The notes under the pieces were generated by a model that saw nothing but the letters and a program-made list of their open reading frames with translations, was not told the origin of the DNA and searched no databases. Position numbers and translations under genes: made by a program. 64,000 nucleotides of DNA from UBA5078 sp033721235. Its GTDB lineage: Bacteria > Pseudomonadota > Gammaproteobacteria > Pseudomonadales > Pseudohongiellaceae. Positions 44,947 to 53,287 of this stretch are shown here, piece after piece (position 1 is the first letter of the stretch; each line of letters begins with the position of its first letter). The DNA lies in NCBI GenBank assembly GCA_033721235.1, contig JAWWAY010000012.1, positions 1 through 64,000 on the forward strand, in the 5' to 3' direction.

Positions 44947-45060
44947 ATGCATAGCGTTTCATCGTTTTATCAGTTCTCAGCCATTCAAGCTGCCCCACAA
45001 GGCGCGGCCCGCGCCCGTGCGCGTGCTTGTCACGCACTAAGGATGCCTGAGACTTACTAA
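44947..45060 (+). CDS. Leader peptide, 37 residues with alternating Arg-Ala codons
   Basis: A short open frame in the long 5' leader of the aminotransferase gene. It begins ATG CAT AGC GTT and ends in TAA at 45058-45060. Codons 20-32 read AARARARACHALR. Arg codons are at 22, 24, 26 and 32, and Ala codons lie between. The stop lies 22 nt before an intrinsic terminator. Segments inside the frame can form early hairpins: GGCGCG/CGCGCC at 45001-45015 and GCGTG/CACGC at 45021-45035. AAGG-AT-GCCTG (45039-45049) can pair with the terminator. This is the expected layout of an amino-acid-sensing leader. The weak point is the lack of a clear ribosome site before the ATG. Confidence 0.55.
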   Translation: MHSVSSFYQFSAIQAAPQGAARARARACHALRMPETY

Positions 45061-45121
45061 AAAACGATAATTTAGATTTTTTAAAAACCTCCAGGCCCTT
45101 AGGGTCCGGAGGTTTTTTTTT
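45039..45121 (+). promoter_or_regulatory. Attenuator: antiterminator segment and intrinsic terminator
   Basis: The terminator has AAAAACCTCC (45083-45092) paired with GGAGGTTTTT (45108-45117), further GC pairs inside, and a T run to 45121. It ends 29 nt before the aminotransferase ATG. The competing fold pairs AAGG (45039-45042) and GCCTG (45045-45049) with CAGGC-CCTT (45092-45100). This makes nine pairs with a 2-nt bulge and blocks the inner terminator stem. A ribosome at the Arg codons would leave 45039-45049 free; one at the TAA would cover it. This predicts read-through when charged tRNA for those codons is scarce. Confidence 0.65.
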
Positions 45122-45150
45122 GCCCGTAAAAACACAAAGAGGAAGCCGAT

Positions 45151-46365
45151 ATGAGCACGACTATGAAGATCGAAGACACCGTTGGATTAACGGTATGCAA
45201 AAAACATCCCTTATCGATCGATAGAGGTAAAGGCGTTTGGGTATGGGACGAGAGTGGTCGTCAATACTTGGATTTCACTTCAGGGTGGGGCGTGACCAGC
45301 CTCGGTCATTCGCATCCGGCCATCGTCAAAGCAGTCACTGATCAGGCTGCGAAGCTCATGCAGAATCCGAATTCTGGTTTTACGTATTCACCCATTAGGT
45401 CGAAGTTACTCGAACTGTTGTCTGGGGTGTTGCCGAAGGGATTAGACAGGGTCTTCTTTGCCAATAGTGGTGCGGAATCCAATGACCTCGCATTAAAAGT
45501 GGCACGTAAAGCGACACAAAGATCGAAGATAATTTCCCTTACGGGCTCTTTTCATGGACGTACATTGGCCACTCTCTCCGTATCTGGCGGCGTCGATAGA
45601 GTCTCGCGTTTTTCTCCAAGAGTCGATGACACATGTTTTGTGCCCCTTGGTGATATTGAGGCCTTCTCAGCTCAGTTAACGAACGATGTGGCTGCCGTTA
45701 TTATCGAGCCTGTTCTTGGCGAGGGAGGGGCGCGCCCCGTGAACAAGGAGTACCTGCAAGACATTGCTCGTTTATGTAAAGCCAACAAAAGCCTGTTGAT
45801 TATAGATGAAGTACAGACAGGGTTTTGCCGTACCGGCCGCTTCTTTGGAATGGAATACTCGGGAGTCAATGCGGATATTTTGACTTTCGGCAAGGGCATT
45901 GGGGGTGGTTTCCCCTTTGCCGGCGTCGCTATGGCGCAGGAGATCGCCGATTGTGTGCAGGTCGGTGACCATGGTGGAACCTATTGCGGCAACCCTTTAG
46001 CGTGTGCCGTGGCGTTTACGGTCGTCTCTTATCTTAAGGATAACGACATCGCTCAAAGGGTAGAGCAGACCGCGCGCTATATGCAAAGACATTTAGCAGC
46101 GTTGCAGAGGCGCTTTCCTCAGATCATTACTGAGCTAAGGGGGCAAGGCTTACTGATTGGCTTGCAGTTGCAAAGCGACGAACAGGTAGAGGATCTGTGT
46201 TCCCATTGTTTGGATCAGGGGCTGTTAATTACGCCTACCCGCGATGCGATTGTCAGGTTGCTTCCGAGTCTATTGATAAGCAAGGAAGAGGTAGATGAGG
46301 GTTTGGCGAGATTGGACAGAGCGCTAGCTGTATTGGGTTCTAGTGATGAAAGGCTAGCGGTGTAA
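45151..46365 (+). CDS. argD: Class III aminotransferase, acetylornithine/ornithine type
   Basis: A PLP enzyme, most like acetylornithine aminotransferase of arginine synthesis. The 404-residue protein has FFANSGAESNDLALKVARK, SFHGRTLATLS, EPVLGEGGARP, LLIIDEVQTGFCRTGRFFG with Asp219 for the pyridine nitrogen, the PLP lysine K248 in LTFGKGIGGGFP, and the C-terminal VRLLPSLLI typical of ArgD. Related omega-aminotransferases cannot be excluded. GAGG precedes the ATG. An Arg-rich leader peptide and attenuator lie upstream, which agrees with a role in arginine metabolism. A monocistronic layout is likely. Confidence 0.82.
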   Translation: MSTTMKIEDTVGLTVCKKHPLSIDRGKGVWVWDESGRQYLDFTSGWGVTSLGHSHPAIVKAVTDQAAKLMQNPNSGFTYSPIRSKLLELLSGVLPKGLDRVFFANSGAESNDLALKVARKATQRSKIISLTGSFHGRTLATLSVSGGVDRVSRFSPRVDDTCFVPLGDIEAFSAQLTNDVAAVIIEPVLGEGGARPVNKEYLQDIARLCKANKSLLIIDEVQTGFCRTGRFFGMEYSGVNADILTFGKGIGGGFPFAGVAMAQEIADCVQVGDHGGTYCGNPLACAVAFTVVSYLKDNDIAQRVEQTARYMQRHLAALQRRFPQIITELRGQGLLIGLQLQSDEQVEDLCSHCLDQGLLITPTRDAIVRLLPSLLISKEEVDEGLARLDRALAVLGSSDERLAV

Positions 46366-46423
46366 CGCTTTGACTCAATTGATCGCTTGAATCTGCTTAC
46401 CATTTTGTGCGAGTGTTGTTGCC

Positions 46424-46437
46424 CGAACAATTGTTCG
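46424..46437 (+). promoter_or_regulatory. Palindrome upstream of the MDR reductase gene
   Basis: CGAACAATTGTTCG is a perfect 14-bp palindrome, 38 nt before the ATG. Its form suits a TetR-type dimer. No regulator gene is adjacent, so the binding protein is unknown. Confidence 0.45.
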
Positions 46438-46474
46438 CTAAATAACGTATAGATTTTTACTCATTGGGGGAAAG

Positions 46475-47491
46475 ATGAAAAACACAAAGGTATTGCTTGC
46501 GAAACGCCCGGTTGGTGAGCCCGACGATAGCTGTTTTGAATTCGTGGAGGAGGAGACAGCGCCTCTTGAGGAAGGACAGATACTGATTAAGTCTTTGTTT
46601 CTTTCCCTTGACCCGTATATGCGGGGCCGCATGAATGACGTGAAGTCTTACGCGGAGCCAGTCGCCATAGGCGGCATCATGACCGGTGAGTCTGCGGGTG
46701 TGGTTTTGGAGTCTCGCTCAGCGAAGTACAAGGTGGGCGACTATGTGACAGCTCATATGGGTTGGCAGACTATGATTGTGGCCAATGACAATGAGCCGCG
46801 CCTAGCGAAAGTAGATCTTAATAATGGCAGTCTGAGCGCCCACCTTGGTGCCGTCGGCATGCCAGGACGTACTGCTTATTTTGGTCTTATGGAAGTCGGA
46901 AAACCAGTAGCGGGAGAGACCCTCGTTGTTGCGGCAGCCTCCGGAGCGGTAGGTTCAGTCGTTGGGCAAATCGCTAAAATCAAAGGCCTACGTGCCATAG
47001 GCATTGCCGGCGGAGCAGAAAAGTGTCGCTACGTTAAGGAAGAGCTAGGCTTTGATGACTGCTTGGACTATAAGGAAGGCGATTTAGCTGAGAAGCTAAA
47101 GGCGGCGTGTCCAAACGGCATCGATGTTTACTTTGAAAACGTCGGTGGCGATGTCGCCCGCGCTGTTGCCCCTTTGCTAAACGAAGGGGCCAGAGTGCCA
47201 ATTTGCGGCTATGTGTCCAGCTATAACGCGGATGATATTACCAAGGCGGTGACGCCATTCCAGATTCTCAAAGAAGCCGGCAAGAACCCAGAGCACCGTT
47301 TTTTCGTTGTCACGGAATGGCAAGATAAATGGCCTGAGGCGACCGTGCAATTAGGGCAGTGGGTGAAGGAAGGTAAGCTCAAATACCGTGAGTCTATTGG
47401 TGAGGGCATTCGCAATGCACCAGAGCTTTTCCGCGGTCTTCTAAAAGGTCGTAATTTCGGTAAGCAGTTAGTGAAGATCGCCGACGAGTAA
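46475..47491 (+). CDS. NADP-dependent MDR-family oxidoreductase (CurA/leukotriene reductase-like)
   Basis: A zinc-independent medium-chain reductase that reduces activated double bonds in aldehydes or ketones with NADPH. The 338-residue protein has FLSLDPYMRGRMND, VMTGESAG-like text, GMPGRTAYFGLMEVGKP, the cofactor loop AASGAVGSVVGQIAK and DVYFENVGG, all typical of the curcumin reductase/PTGR group. GGGGGAAAG precedes the ATG. Two SDR genes follow on the same strand, the first after only 17 nt, so it is the head of a likely operon. A palindrome lies upstream. Confidence 0.9.
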   Translation: MKNTKVLLAKRPVGEPDDSCFEFVEEETAPLEEGQILIKSLFLSLDPYMRGRMNDVKSYAEPVAIGGIMTGESAGVVLESRSAKYKVGDYVTAHMGWQTMIVANDNEPRLAKVDLNNGSLSAHLGAVGMPGRTAYFGLMEVGKPVAGETLVVAAASGAVGSVVGQIAKIKGLRAIGIAGGAEKCRYVKEELGFDDCLDYKEGDLAEKLKAACPNGIDVYFENVGGDVARAVAPLLNEGARVPICGYVSSYNADDITKAVTPFQILKEAGKNPEHRFFVVTEWQDKWPEATVQLGQWVKEGKLKYRESIGEGIRNAPELFRGLLKGRNFGKQLVKIADE

Positions 47492-47508
47492 AACTAGGAG
47501 GGGGGCAA

Positions 47509-48348
47509 ATGGACGAATCTAAGCATACACAATTACCCAATACCCAAGACCTATTTAGTGTTAAGGGGCGCGTGGCTTTGGTGACCGGGGGAACTAGCGG
47601 CATTGGCTATGCAATGGCCGAGGGGCTGCTCAGGGGTGGTGCTAGGGTCTATATTTGCTCCCGTAAAGAGAATAAGTGCAACGAGGCAGTGGAGAGCTTG
47701 TCCAAATTGGGCGAGTGCATCGCTATTGCGGCAGATATTAGCGACAAGGAGCAACGCAAGCGTCTAGTGGATACCTTGTTTAGCAAGGAGCTACAGGGCT
47801 TATCAATCCTGATTAACAATGCTGGAAGCAATTGGGGGGCGCCTATTGAGGAGTATCCCGATGACGCATTTGAGAAGGTCATGCGGGTTAATGTGAATAG
47901 TGTGTTTGCATTGACTCGTGATCTATTACCCTTATTAGAAAAAGCGGGTACTGCCGAGTCTCCAGCAAGGGTGATCAATATTGGCTCTATGGATGCACTC
48001 CAAGTCCCTATTGTATCGCGTGTACCTACATTTGCTTATTCGGCCAGTAAAGCCGCATTGCACCATCTTACTGAAACACTGGCCGTTGACCTAGGTCCGC
48101 GTAACATCACAGTCAATGCAATAGCGCCTGGTTTTTTTGAGTCTAAGATGACGGATGTGGTGCTGGATAAGTTTGGCAAGGATATCGAGGACGAATGTCC
48201 ACTTGGCCGCATTGGGCGACCAAGCGATATCGTAGGGGTTATGCAGTTCTTAGCCTCTCAAGCTGGCGCTTATGTGAACGGCGCGATACTCCCCGTAGAT
48301 GGAGGGACTCATATAAGCAAAGGACGTCGAGAGTGGATGCAGCGATAA
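47509..48348 (+). CDS. SDR-family oxidoreductase
   Basis: A short-chain dehydrogenase of 279 residues with the cofactor motif TGGTSGIGYAMAEGL (residues about 26-40), NNAGSNWGAP, catalytic Ser in INIGSMDALQ, YSASKAALHH with the Tyr-Lys pair, and the C-terminal PVDGG. It is close to rhamnolipid RhlG-like and 3-oxoacyl reductases. GGAGGGGG lies 6 nt before the ATG, only 17 nt after the MDR gene. Substrate is unknown. Confidence 0.9.
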   Translation: MDESKHTQLPNTQDLFSVKGRVALVTGGTSGIGYAMAEGLLRGGARVYICSRKENKCNEAVESLSKLGECIAIAADISDKEQRKRLVDTLFSKELQGLSILINNAGSNWGAPIEEYPDDAFEKVMRVNVNSVFALTRDLLPLLEKAGTAESPARVINIGSMDALQVPIVSRVPTFAYSASKAALHHLTETLAVDLGPRNITVNAIAPGFFESKMTDVVLDKFGKDIEDECPLGRIGRPSDIVGVMQFLASQAGAYVNGAILPVDGGTHISKGRREWMQR

Positions 48349-48387
48349 AAAAGCTTGTGACAAGCTGCGCTTATTGTTAATTTATTA

Positions 48388-48405
48388 TAATACTAACAAG
48401 TATTA
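48388..48405 (+). promoter_or_regulatory. Inverted repeat upstream of the second SDR gene
   Basis: TAATACT-AACA-AGTATTA is a perfect 7-4-7 inverted repeat in an AT-rich gap, 57 nt before the ATG. It may be an operator for a dimeric repressor or a weak hairpin after the first SDR gene. Confidence 0.4.
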
Positions 48406-48462
48406 TTCATATTGTTTATTTTGCTTATTTAAGCTAATGATTGTGAAAAGTGGGGGGAGAAA

Positions 48463-49227
48463 ATGAGCCTATTCGATCTAACAGGGAAAGTGGCGTTGAT
48501 CACTGGCTCTACAAAGGGGATTGGTCTGGCGATTGCTAAGCGTATGGCTGAAGCAGGCGCTAAGGTTGTCATCTCTAGCAGAAAGCAAGATGTCTGTGAT
48601 GAGGTGGCGGCCGAGATCAATTCTGCTGGTGGAGAGGCCGTCGCGATTGCGTGCAATATTAACTACAAAGACCAGTTGCAAAATTTGGTTGAGAAGTCAG
48701 TGGAAGCCTTTGGTGAAATTGACATTCTTGTCTGTAATGCGGCCTTGAATCCTTTCTATGGTTCTTCTCAAGATATTCCTGATGATGCTTTTGACAAAAT
48801 TATGGACTCCAATATCGGTAGTGCTCATAGACTTTGTCAGCTCGTGCTTCCGGGCATGGCGAGTAAAGGTGGTGGTGCAGTCATCATTGTATCGTCTATT
48901 GCGGGCTTAAAAGGCAGCTCTATGCTGGGCGCCTATGCCATTTCAAAAGCTGCAGATATGCAGATCGCGCGTAATCTCGCGGTTGAGTGGGGGCCTAAGA
49001 ATATCCGAGCAAACTGTATTGCTCCTGGCCTTATTCGCACAGACTTTGCGAAAGCGCTTTGGGAAAATCCAGAGACTTACAAGCACACAGTTTCTAAGTA
49101 TCCGCTACGCCGTATTGGCGAGCCTGATGAAATCGCTGGCGCTGCGATCTATCTTGCCTCCGATGCCGGTAGCTTTATTACGGGTCAGACCATCGTTGTC
49201 GATGGCGGTGGCACTATTACGGGTTAA
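48463..49227 (+). CDS. SDR-family oxidoreductase (FabG-like)
   Basis: A 254-residue short-chain dehydrogenase with TGSTKGIGLAIAKRM, NAALNPF in place of the usual NNAG, catalytic Ser in IVSSIAG, YAISKAADM (Tyr-Lys), IAPGLIRTDFAK and VDGGGTITG at the end. GGGGGGAG precedes the ATG. It is one of the closer relatives of DHRS4-type and FabG enzymes. The acyl-CoA dehydrogenase gene follows on the same strand. Confidence 0.9.
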   Translation: MSLFDLTGKVALITGSTKGIGLAIAKRMAEAGAKVVISSRKQDVCDEVAAEINSAGGEAVAIACNINYKDQLQNLVEKSVEAFGEIDILVCNAALNPFYGSSQDIPDDAFDKIMDSNIGSAHRLCQLVLPGMASKGGGAVIIVSSIAGLKGSSMLGAYAISKAADMQIARNLAVEWGPKNIRANCIAPGLIRTDFAKALWENPETYKHTVSKYPLRRIGEPDEIAGAAIYLASDAGSFITGQTIVVDGGGTITG

Positions 49228-49293
49228 TAGGGTTTTAGAGGCGGGAGCCGCTTAAGTCCGTTAGTCAGATTCACTCGTTTAAAACAAAATAAT

Positions 49294-49310
49294 CTTACCC
49301 AAAGGGTAAG
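49294..49310 (+). promoter_or_regulatory. Inverted repeat upstream of the acyl-CoA dehydrogenase gene
   Basis: CTTACCC-AAA-GGGTAAG is a perfect 7-3-7 inverted repeat 17 nt before the ATG, directly in front of the ribosome site GGGAG. It may be an operator or a hairpin that affects translation. Confidence 0.4.
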
Positions 49311-49326
49311 CAGTGGGAGAAATATT

Positions 49327-50541
49327 ATGGAATTGGGCTTGTCTCCAGAGATGGTTGAAGTTCGCGAAAAAATTCGCAAGTTCGTAGAAGAAGATGTTGC
49401 TGCTGTTGAGCATATTTATCACGAAGAAGTAAACGTTGGAGATCGTTGGTCCCATACGCCTAAGCAAGACGAAATTATGGAAGGCCTGAAAGCGAAAGCT
49501 CGTGAGCTTGGCCTTTGGAACTTCTTCCTACCCCAAAGCCAAGGCGGTGCTGGCATCTCTAATTTGGAGTATGCCCACCTAGCCGAAATTATGGGGCGCA
49601 GCCGCTTAGCCTCCGAAGCATTCAACTGTAGCGCTCCCGACACCGGTAATATGGAAGTGCTGGAGCGTTATGGCTCTGAAGAGCACAAGAAACAATGGCT
49701 TGAACCATTGCTTGCGGGCAAGATTCGTTCTGCCTTTGCCATGACAGAGCCTGATGTGGCTTCTTCGGATGCCACTAATATTTGTACCAGTGCGGTATTA
49801 GATAATGGCGAATGGGTCATCAATGGCGAGAAATTCTATATTTCTGGTGCTGGTGATGCTCGCTGTAAAATCATGATTGTGATGGTGATTACGGACCCCG
49901 ATGCACCTAAACATAATCGTCAGTCACAGATTCTTGTGCCTATGGATACTCCCGGTGTTGAAGTTATTCGCCCAATGGAAGTATTTGGTAAGGACGATGC
50001 GCCTCACGGGCATATGCATATCAAGTTTACCAATGTGCGAGTACCTGAGAGCAATATTATTCTGGGCCGTGGACGTGGGTTTGAGATTTCTCAGGGGCGT
50101 TTGGGACCAGGCCGTATTCACCATTGTATGCGTTCAATTGGCGCTGCGGAGCGCGCACTGAAGCTTATGTGCGAGCGTGCCGTTAGTCGGGAAGCGTTTG
50201 GTAAGCCACTATCCGAGCTAGGCGGTAACTACGATGTGATTGCCGACAGCCGTATCGAGTTAGAGATGTGTCGTTTGTTGGTATTCAAGGCAGCGTACTT
50301 GATGGATACAATTGGCAATAAAGCCGCTCGTGATGCTATCTCTCAAATCAAGGTGGCGGTACCTAATATGGCTCTGAAAGTGATCGATCGTGCTATTCAA
50401 ATGCACGGAGCTGCGGGTGTGTCGCAAGACTTCCCACTAGCCGCTTTATGGACTAGCCAACGTACATTACGTTTGGCGGATGGCCCAGATGAAGTGCATA
50501 GACGTGTCGTTGCCCGTAAAGAGCTGGCAAAGTATCGTTAG
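49327..50541 (+). CDS. Acyl-CoA dehydrogenase (ACAD10/11-like)
   Basis: A flavoprotein that introduces a double bond next to the CoA ester. The 404-residue protein has the family patterns AFAMTEPDVASSDATNI, WVINGEKFYISGA, GRLGPGRIHHCMR, REAFGKPLSELGG and QMHGAAGVSQDFPLAALW. It ends in LRLADGPDEVHRRVVARKEL. This fits the ACAD10/11 group that handles long or hydroxylated acyl chains. With the SDR, MDR and CoA-transferase genes nearby it suggests degradation of an unusual fatty acid or side chain. Confidence 0.93.
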   Translation: MELGLSPEMVEVREKIRKFVEEDVAAVEHIYHEEVNVGDRWSHTPKQDEIMEGLKAKARELGLWNFFLPQSQGGAGISNLEYAHLAEIMGRSRLASEAFNCSAPDTGNMEVLERYGSEEHKKQWLEPLLAGKIRSAFAMTEPDVASSDATNICTSAVLDNGEWVINGEKFYISGAGDARCKIMIVMVITDPDAPKHNRQSQILVPMDTPGVEVIRPMEVFGKDDAPHGHMHIKFTNVRVPESNIILGRGRGFEISQGRLGPGRIHHCMRSIGAAERALKLMCERAVSREAFGKPLSELGGNYDVIADSRIELEMCRLLVFKAAYLMDTIGNKAARDAISQIKVAVPNMALKVIDRAIQMHGAAGVSQDFPLAALWTSQRTLRLADGPDEVHRRVVARKELAKYR

Positions 50542-50688
50542 TCTGTATTGCTTATGGGGCTTCCAAGCGAGGCCCCATAATTCCCTTCTTGTTTGATCCA
50601 CTGTTTTAGATAAAACGTAATAATTGCCACTGGGTGAAAGAAACCGACTCTCCATTTTTTCTTTACGTAAACTAAAGCAGGATTTCAT

Positions 50689-51972
50689 GTGAAAATTGCC
50701 ATCATTGGTTCCGGAATTTCCGGACTGACATGCGCCTACTATCTCCATAAAGATCACGATATTCACCTCTTTGAATCGGCAGATGTTATAGGCGGTCACA
50801 CTGCGACGGTCGATGTTGAATGGGAGGGTGAACCTTATAGCATCGACACCGGCTTCATCGTTTTTAATGACTGGACCTATCCCAACTTCATTAAATTGAT
50901 GACCGAGATTGGAGTTGAATCCCGCCCTTCAGACATGAGTTTCGGTGTAAATTGTGCTGAGACTGGCCTACAGTATGCAGGGGTGGAAGGGCGCGTTCGA
51001 ATGTTTAACAGCCTATTCGCTCAAAGGAGCACAATACTCTCTCCAAAGCACATAGGTATGCTGCTAGATATTGTGAAATTTAATAAGCATGCCGTGGCAG
51101 ATGTAGAGTCTAATTCCATCGATCCTCAGTGGACTTTGCGTGACTATGTGCAAAAGTACAGTTTGGGAGAGCAATTCGCGCGCTTCTATTTGATCCCCAT
51201 GGCGTCGGCTATATGGTCTACATCTTATAAAGAGATGGAGAGTTTTCCTATGAGCTTCATGCTGCCATTTATGTACCGACATGGTTTGCTGAGCGTTGCC
51301 AATCGTCCCAAGTGGCACACGATTAAGGGTGGCTCAAGTGCTTATATTCCACCCTTGGTGTCCGGTTTTAGAGATAAAATACGTTTAAGCTCGAAAGTGC
51401 TGGGAGTAAGCCGCTCCTCTGACTCTGTTAGAGTGGCTACCGCTGAAAGTGTCGAGCAGTTCGATCAGGTGATTTTTGCCTGTCACAGTGACCAAGCGCT
51501 TGCTTTGCTGAACGAAGCCGATGCTATCGAGACAGAAATTTTGCAAGCTATTCGCTACCAGGAAAACGAGGTCGTTCTACACTCAGATATAAGCGTTATG
51601 CCTAGCAATAGACGAGCGTGGGCCAGTTGGAATTATAATCTGAGCGAAGGCTGTGAAAACGATCTTCCTATGGTCAGCTACGATATGAACAGGCTGATGG
51701 GCCTGAAAAATTGTCCTCAATTTCTGGTAACTCTAAACAGTTCCAAAGAGTTGAATCCTGCTCTAGTTCATCGAGAGTTTCGCTATTCACACCCAGTTTT
51801 CACGCGAGAAGGGGTTGCCGCTCAATCTCGTTGGTCGGAAATCAATGGTCGCAATAAGAGTTGGTTCTGCGGCGCGTGGTGGGGTAAGGGTTTTCATGAA
51901 GATGGCGTCAACAGTGCTTTGCGTGTTGTTGAGGCAATCTCACAGCATGGCGCGCTTAAGGCTGCTATGTAA
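50689..51972 (+). CDS. FAD-dependent amine-oxidase-fold protein (COG2907 type)
   Basis: A 427-residue flavoprotein with the dinucleotide-binding opening VKIAIIGSGISGLTCAYYL, FESADVIGGHTATV, DTGFIVFNDWTYPNF and the C-terminal WFCGAWWGKGFHEDGVNSALRVVEAI. In many bacteria this family sits with a DUF1365 protein and cyclopropane-fatty-acid synthase in a lipid-modification operon. Those genes are absent here. It begins with GTG, supported by AGGA 8 nt upstream. Its 3' end overlaps the stop of the convergent ToxR-like gene by 8 bp. Confidence 0.85.
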   Translation: MKIAIIGSGISGLTCAYYLHKDHDIHLFESADVIGGHTATVDVEWEGEPYSIDTGFIVFNDWTYPNFIKLMTEIGVESRPSDMSFGVNCAETGLQYAGVEGRVRMFNSLFAQRSTILSPKHIGMLLDIVKFNKHAVADVESNSIDPQWTLRDYVQKYSLGEQFARFYLIPMASAIWSTSYKEMESFPMSFMLPFMYRHGLLSVANRPKWHTIKGGSSAYIPPLVSGFRDKIRLSSKVLGVSRSSDSVRVATAESVEQFDQVIFACHSDQALALLNEADAIETEILQAIRYQENEVVLHSDISVMPSNRRAWASWNYNLSEGCENDLPMVSYDMNRLMGLKNCPQFLVTLNSSKELNPALVHREFRYSHPVFTREGVAAQSRWSEINGRNKSWFCGAWWGKGFHEDGVNSALRVVEAISQHGALKAAM

Positions 51973-52981
51973 GATTGAAGGGCTTATTATCTTCACTGCT
52001 ATGCGTATTTTCTTTAGTATTAATCGCAGGGCCGTCTAGTACTTTAGTGTTAAGTGTTTCCAAGTCGAGCATGACTAGACTGGGTTCTTCGCTGACTTCG
52101 CTTAGTACTGCAGGGCTGAAGCGTGGCGACTGTGCAAACAATAGCGCTCGTTTAGTGGGAGCCCATTGCAGATGGTCGATGCGGTCCTGAGTCGAGAACA
52201 CCTCATAGCTCTGCTCTGGCGCTTCAAGCGAGCCTAGCATAATCGCTGTCGATTCTTGCTGCCTTTTGATAAAGGCAAAAAATTTGCCATCGTGGGAAAA
52301 CGCGGTGGCTGACGGAGTATTAGATACTGAGCTTAAGTCTTGGGCAACTGCGTTCTCAACGCGAGTACGCGACCCTTCCCACGTAAATTGTTTGGGTGTC
52401 GTCACCGTATCGCCCAAAAAGGCAGGAGCGGCAAACTCAATTGAATTGTCCGAGTTACTTAGCAAGGCAACGGCAAACCCTAAGCTCATACTAAGGGCCA
52501 TGGCCGATGTTTGAGCCCATTTTTTTACCAAAAGCTTCCTAGCTATTGCTAGGGCGCTCACTGCGGGCAATTCCACATCGCTTGTTGAGCTCGACTCCGC
52601 GGTGTGAAGCGCGTCAGTATTGAGCCGATAACCTTTCTTCGGAATAGTTTCTATAAGCGCTAATGGCCCGTGGAGAGGCTTCAGCTTACGGCGTAAAGAG
52701 GAGACTGCTCGAGTGAGTGAGTTTTCATTCACGATAACATGGGGCCAGAGACCGTCGTTCAGTCGATCCCGTGTTACGACCTCGTTAGCTTGATTGTGTA
52801 GCATACACAGTAGCTGCATCAGACGCGGTTCAAGCGTTATGCGCTCATGGTTGTGCCGATGACGTAATTCATTGCTGAGTGGCGCTACCGTCCAATTGCC
52901 CAAAACAAATGAATCTTGGACAGATTGGTGCTCACTTGAGGCGTGAGTCGTATGTACTTGTTGCTGTCTAATCTCTGTCAT
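51965..52981 (-). CDS. ToxR/CadC-like membrane-bound transcription regulator
   Basis: A 338-residue one-component regulator. Residues about 28-121 form an OmpR-type winged helix (LEPRLMQLLCMLHNQANEVVTRDRL, NSLTRAVSSLRRKL, IETIPKKGYRL). A membrane helix lies at about 157-175. The remaining 160 residues would be periplasmic and look TolB/propeller-like (FSHDGKFFAFIKRQ, IDHLQWAPTKRALLFA) but stop early compared with full propellers. The ligand and targets are unknown. It is divergent from the HtrA protease gene, which is a plausible target. Confidence 0.82.
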   Translation of the reverse strand: MTEIRQQQVHTTHASSEHQSVQDSFVLGNWTVAPLSNELRHRHNHERITLEPRLMQLLCMLHNQANEVVTRDRLNDGLWPHVIVNENSLTRAVSSLRRKLKPLHGPLALIETIPKKGYRLNTDALHTAESSSTSDVELPAVSALAIARKLLVKKWAQTSAMALSMSLGFAVALLSNSDNSIEFAAPAFLGDTVTTPKQFTWEGSRTRVENAVAQDLSSVSNTPSATAFSHDGKFFAFIKRQQESTAIMLGSLEAPEQSYEVFSTQDRIDHLQWAPTKRALLFAQSPRFSPAVLSEVSEEPSLVMLDLETLNTKVLDGPAINTKENTHSSEDNKPFNLT

Positions 52982-53287
52982 GGTTTTTTAGCCGGTGTCT
53001 GAGCGCAGCTGAAGATGTATATCTTATTTGTTGTCTCTGTAACTTTAGACCTTTATGGGGGCAAAAAGATTCGCTATCAAGGCAAATTTTCACAATCTTG
53101 TGAGCCAGAAGCAAGGCTGTTTAGGGCTGCTAGGACCATATTCAGGTTTTCTGGACATAAATTTCACTTCTTCCTCAGGTAATGAACGGCGGCAATCGCT
53201 ACATTGCTGGCCAAGCTAATGATTTTTCGGCACAAGGCCAGTTAGCAAGACATTTAGAGAGTGGTCATTCAAAGAGGAGGGCTCACA
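52982..53287. other. Promoter region between the ToxR-like regulator and the HtrA gene
   Basis: A 306-bp divergent gap. I see a CACAA-TC-TTGTG palindrome at 53091-53102 and no clear sigma-E promoter (GGAACTT/TCTGA) for the protease. A short 40-codon frame from 53182 overlaps the protease start and is probably chance. Confidence 0.4.
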
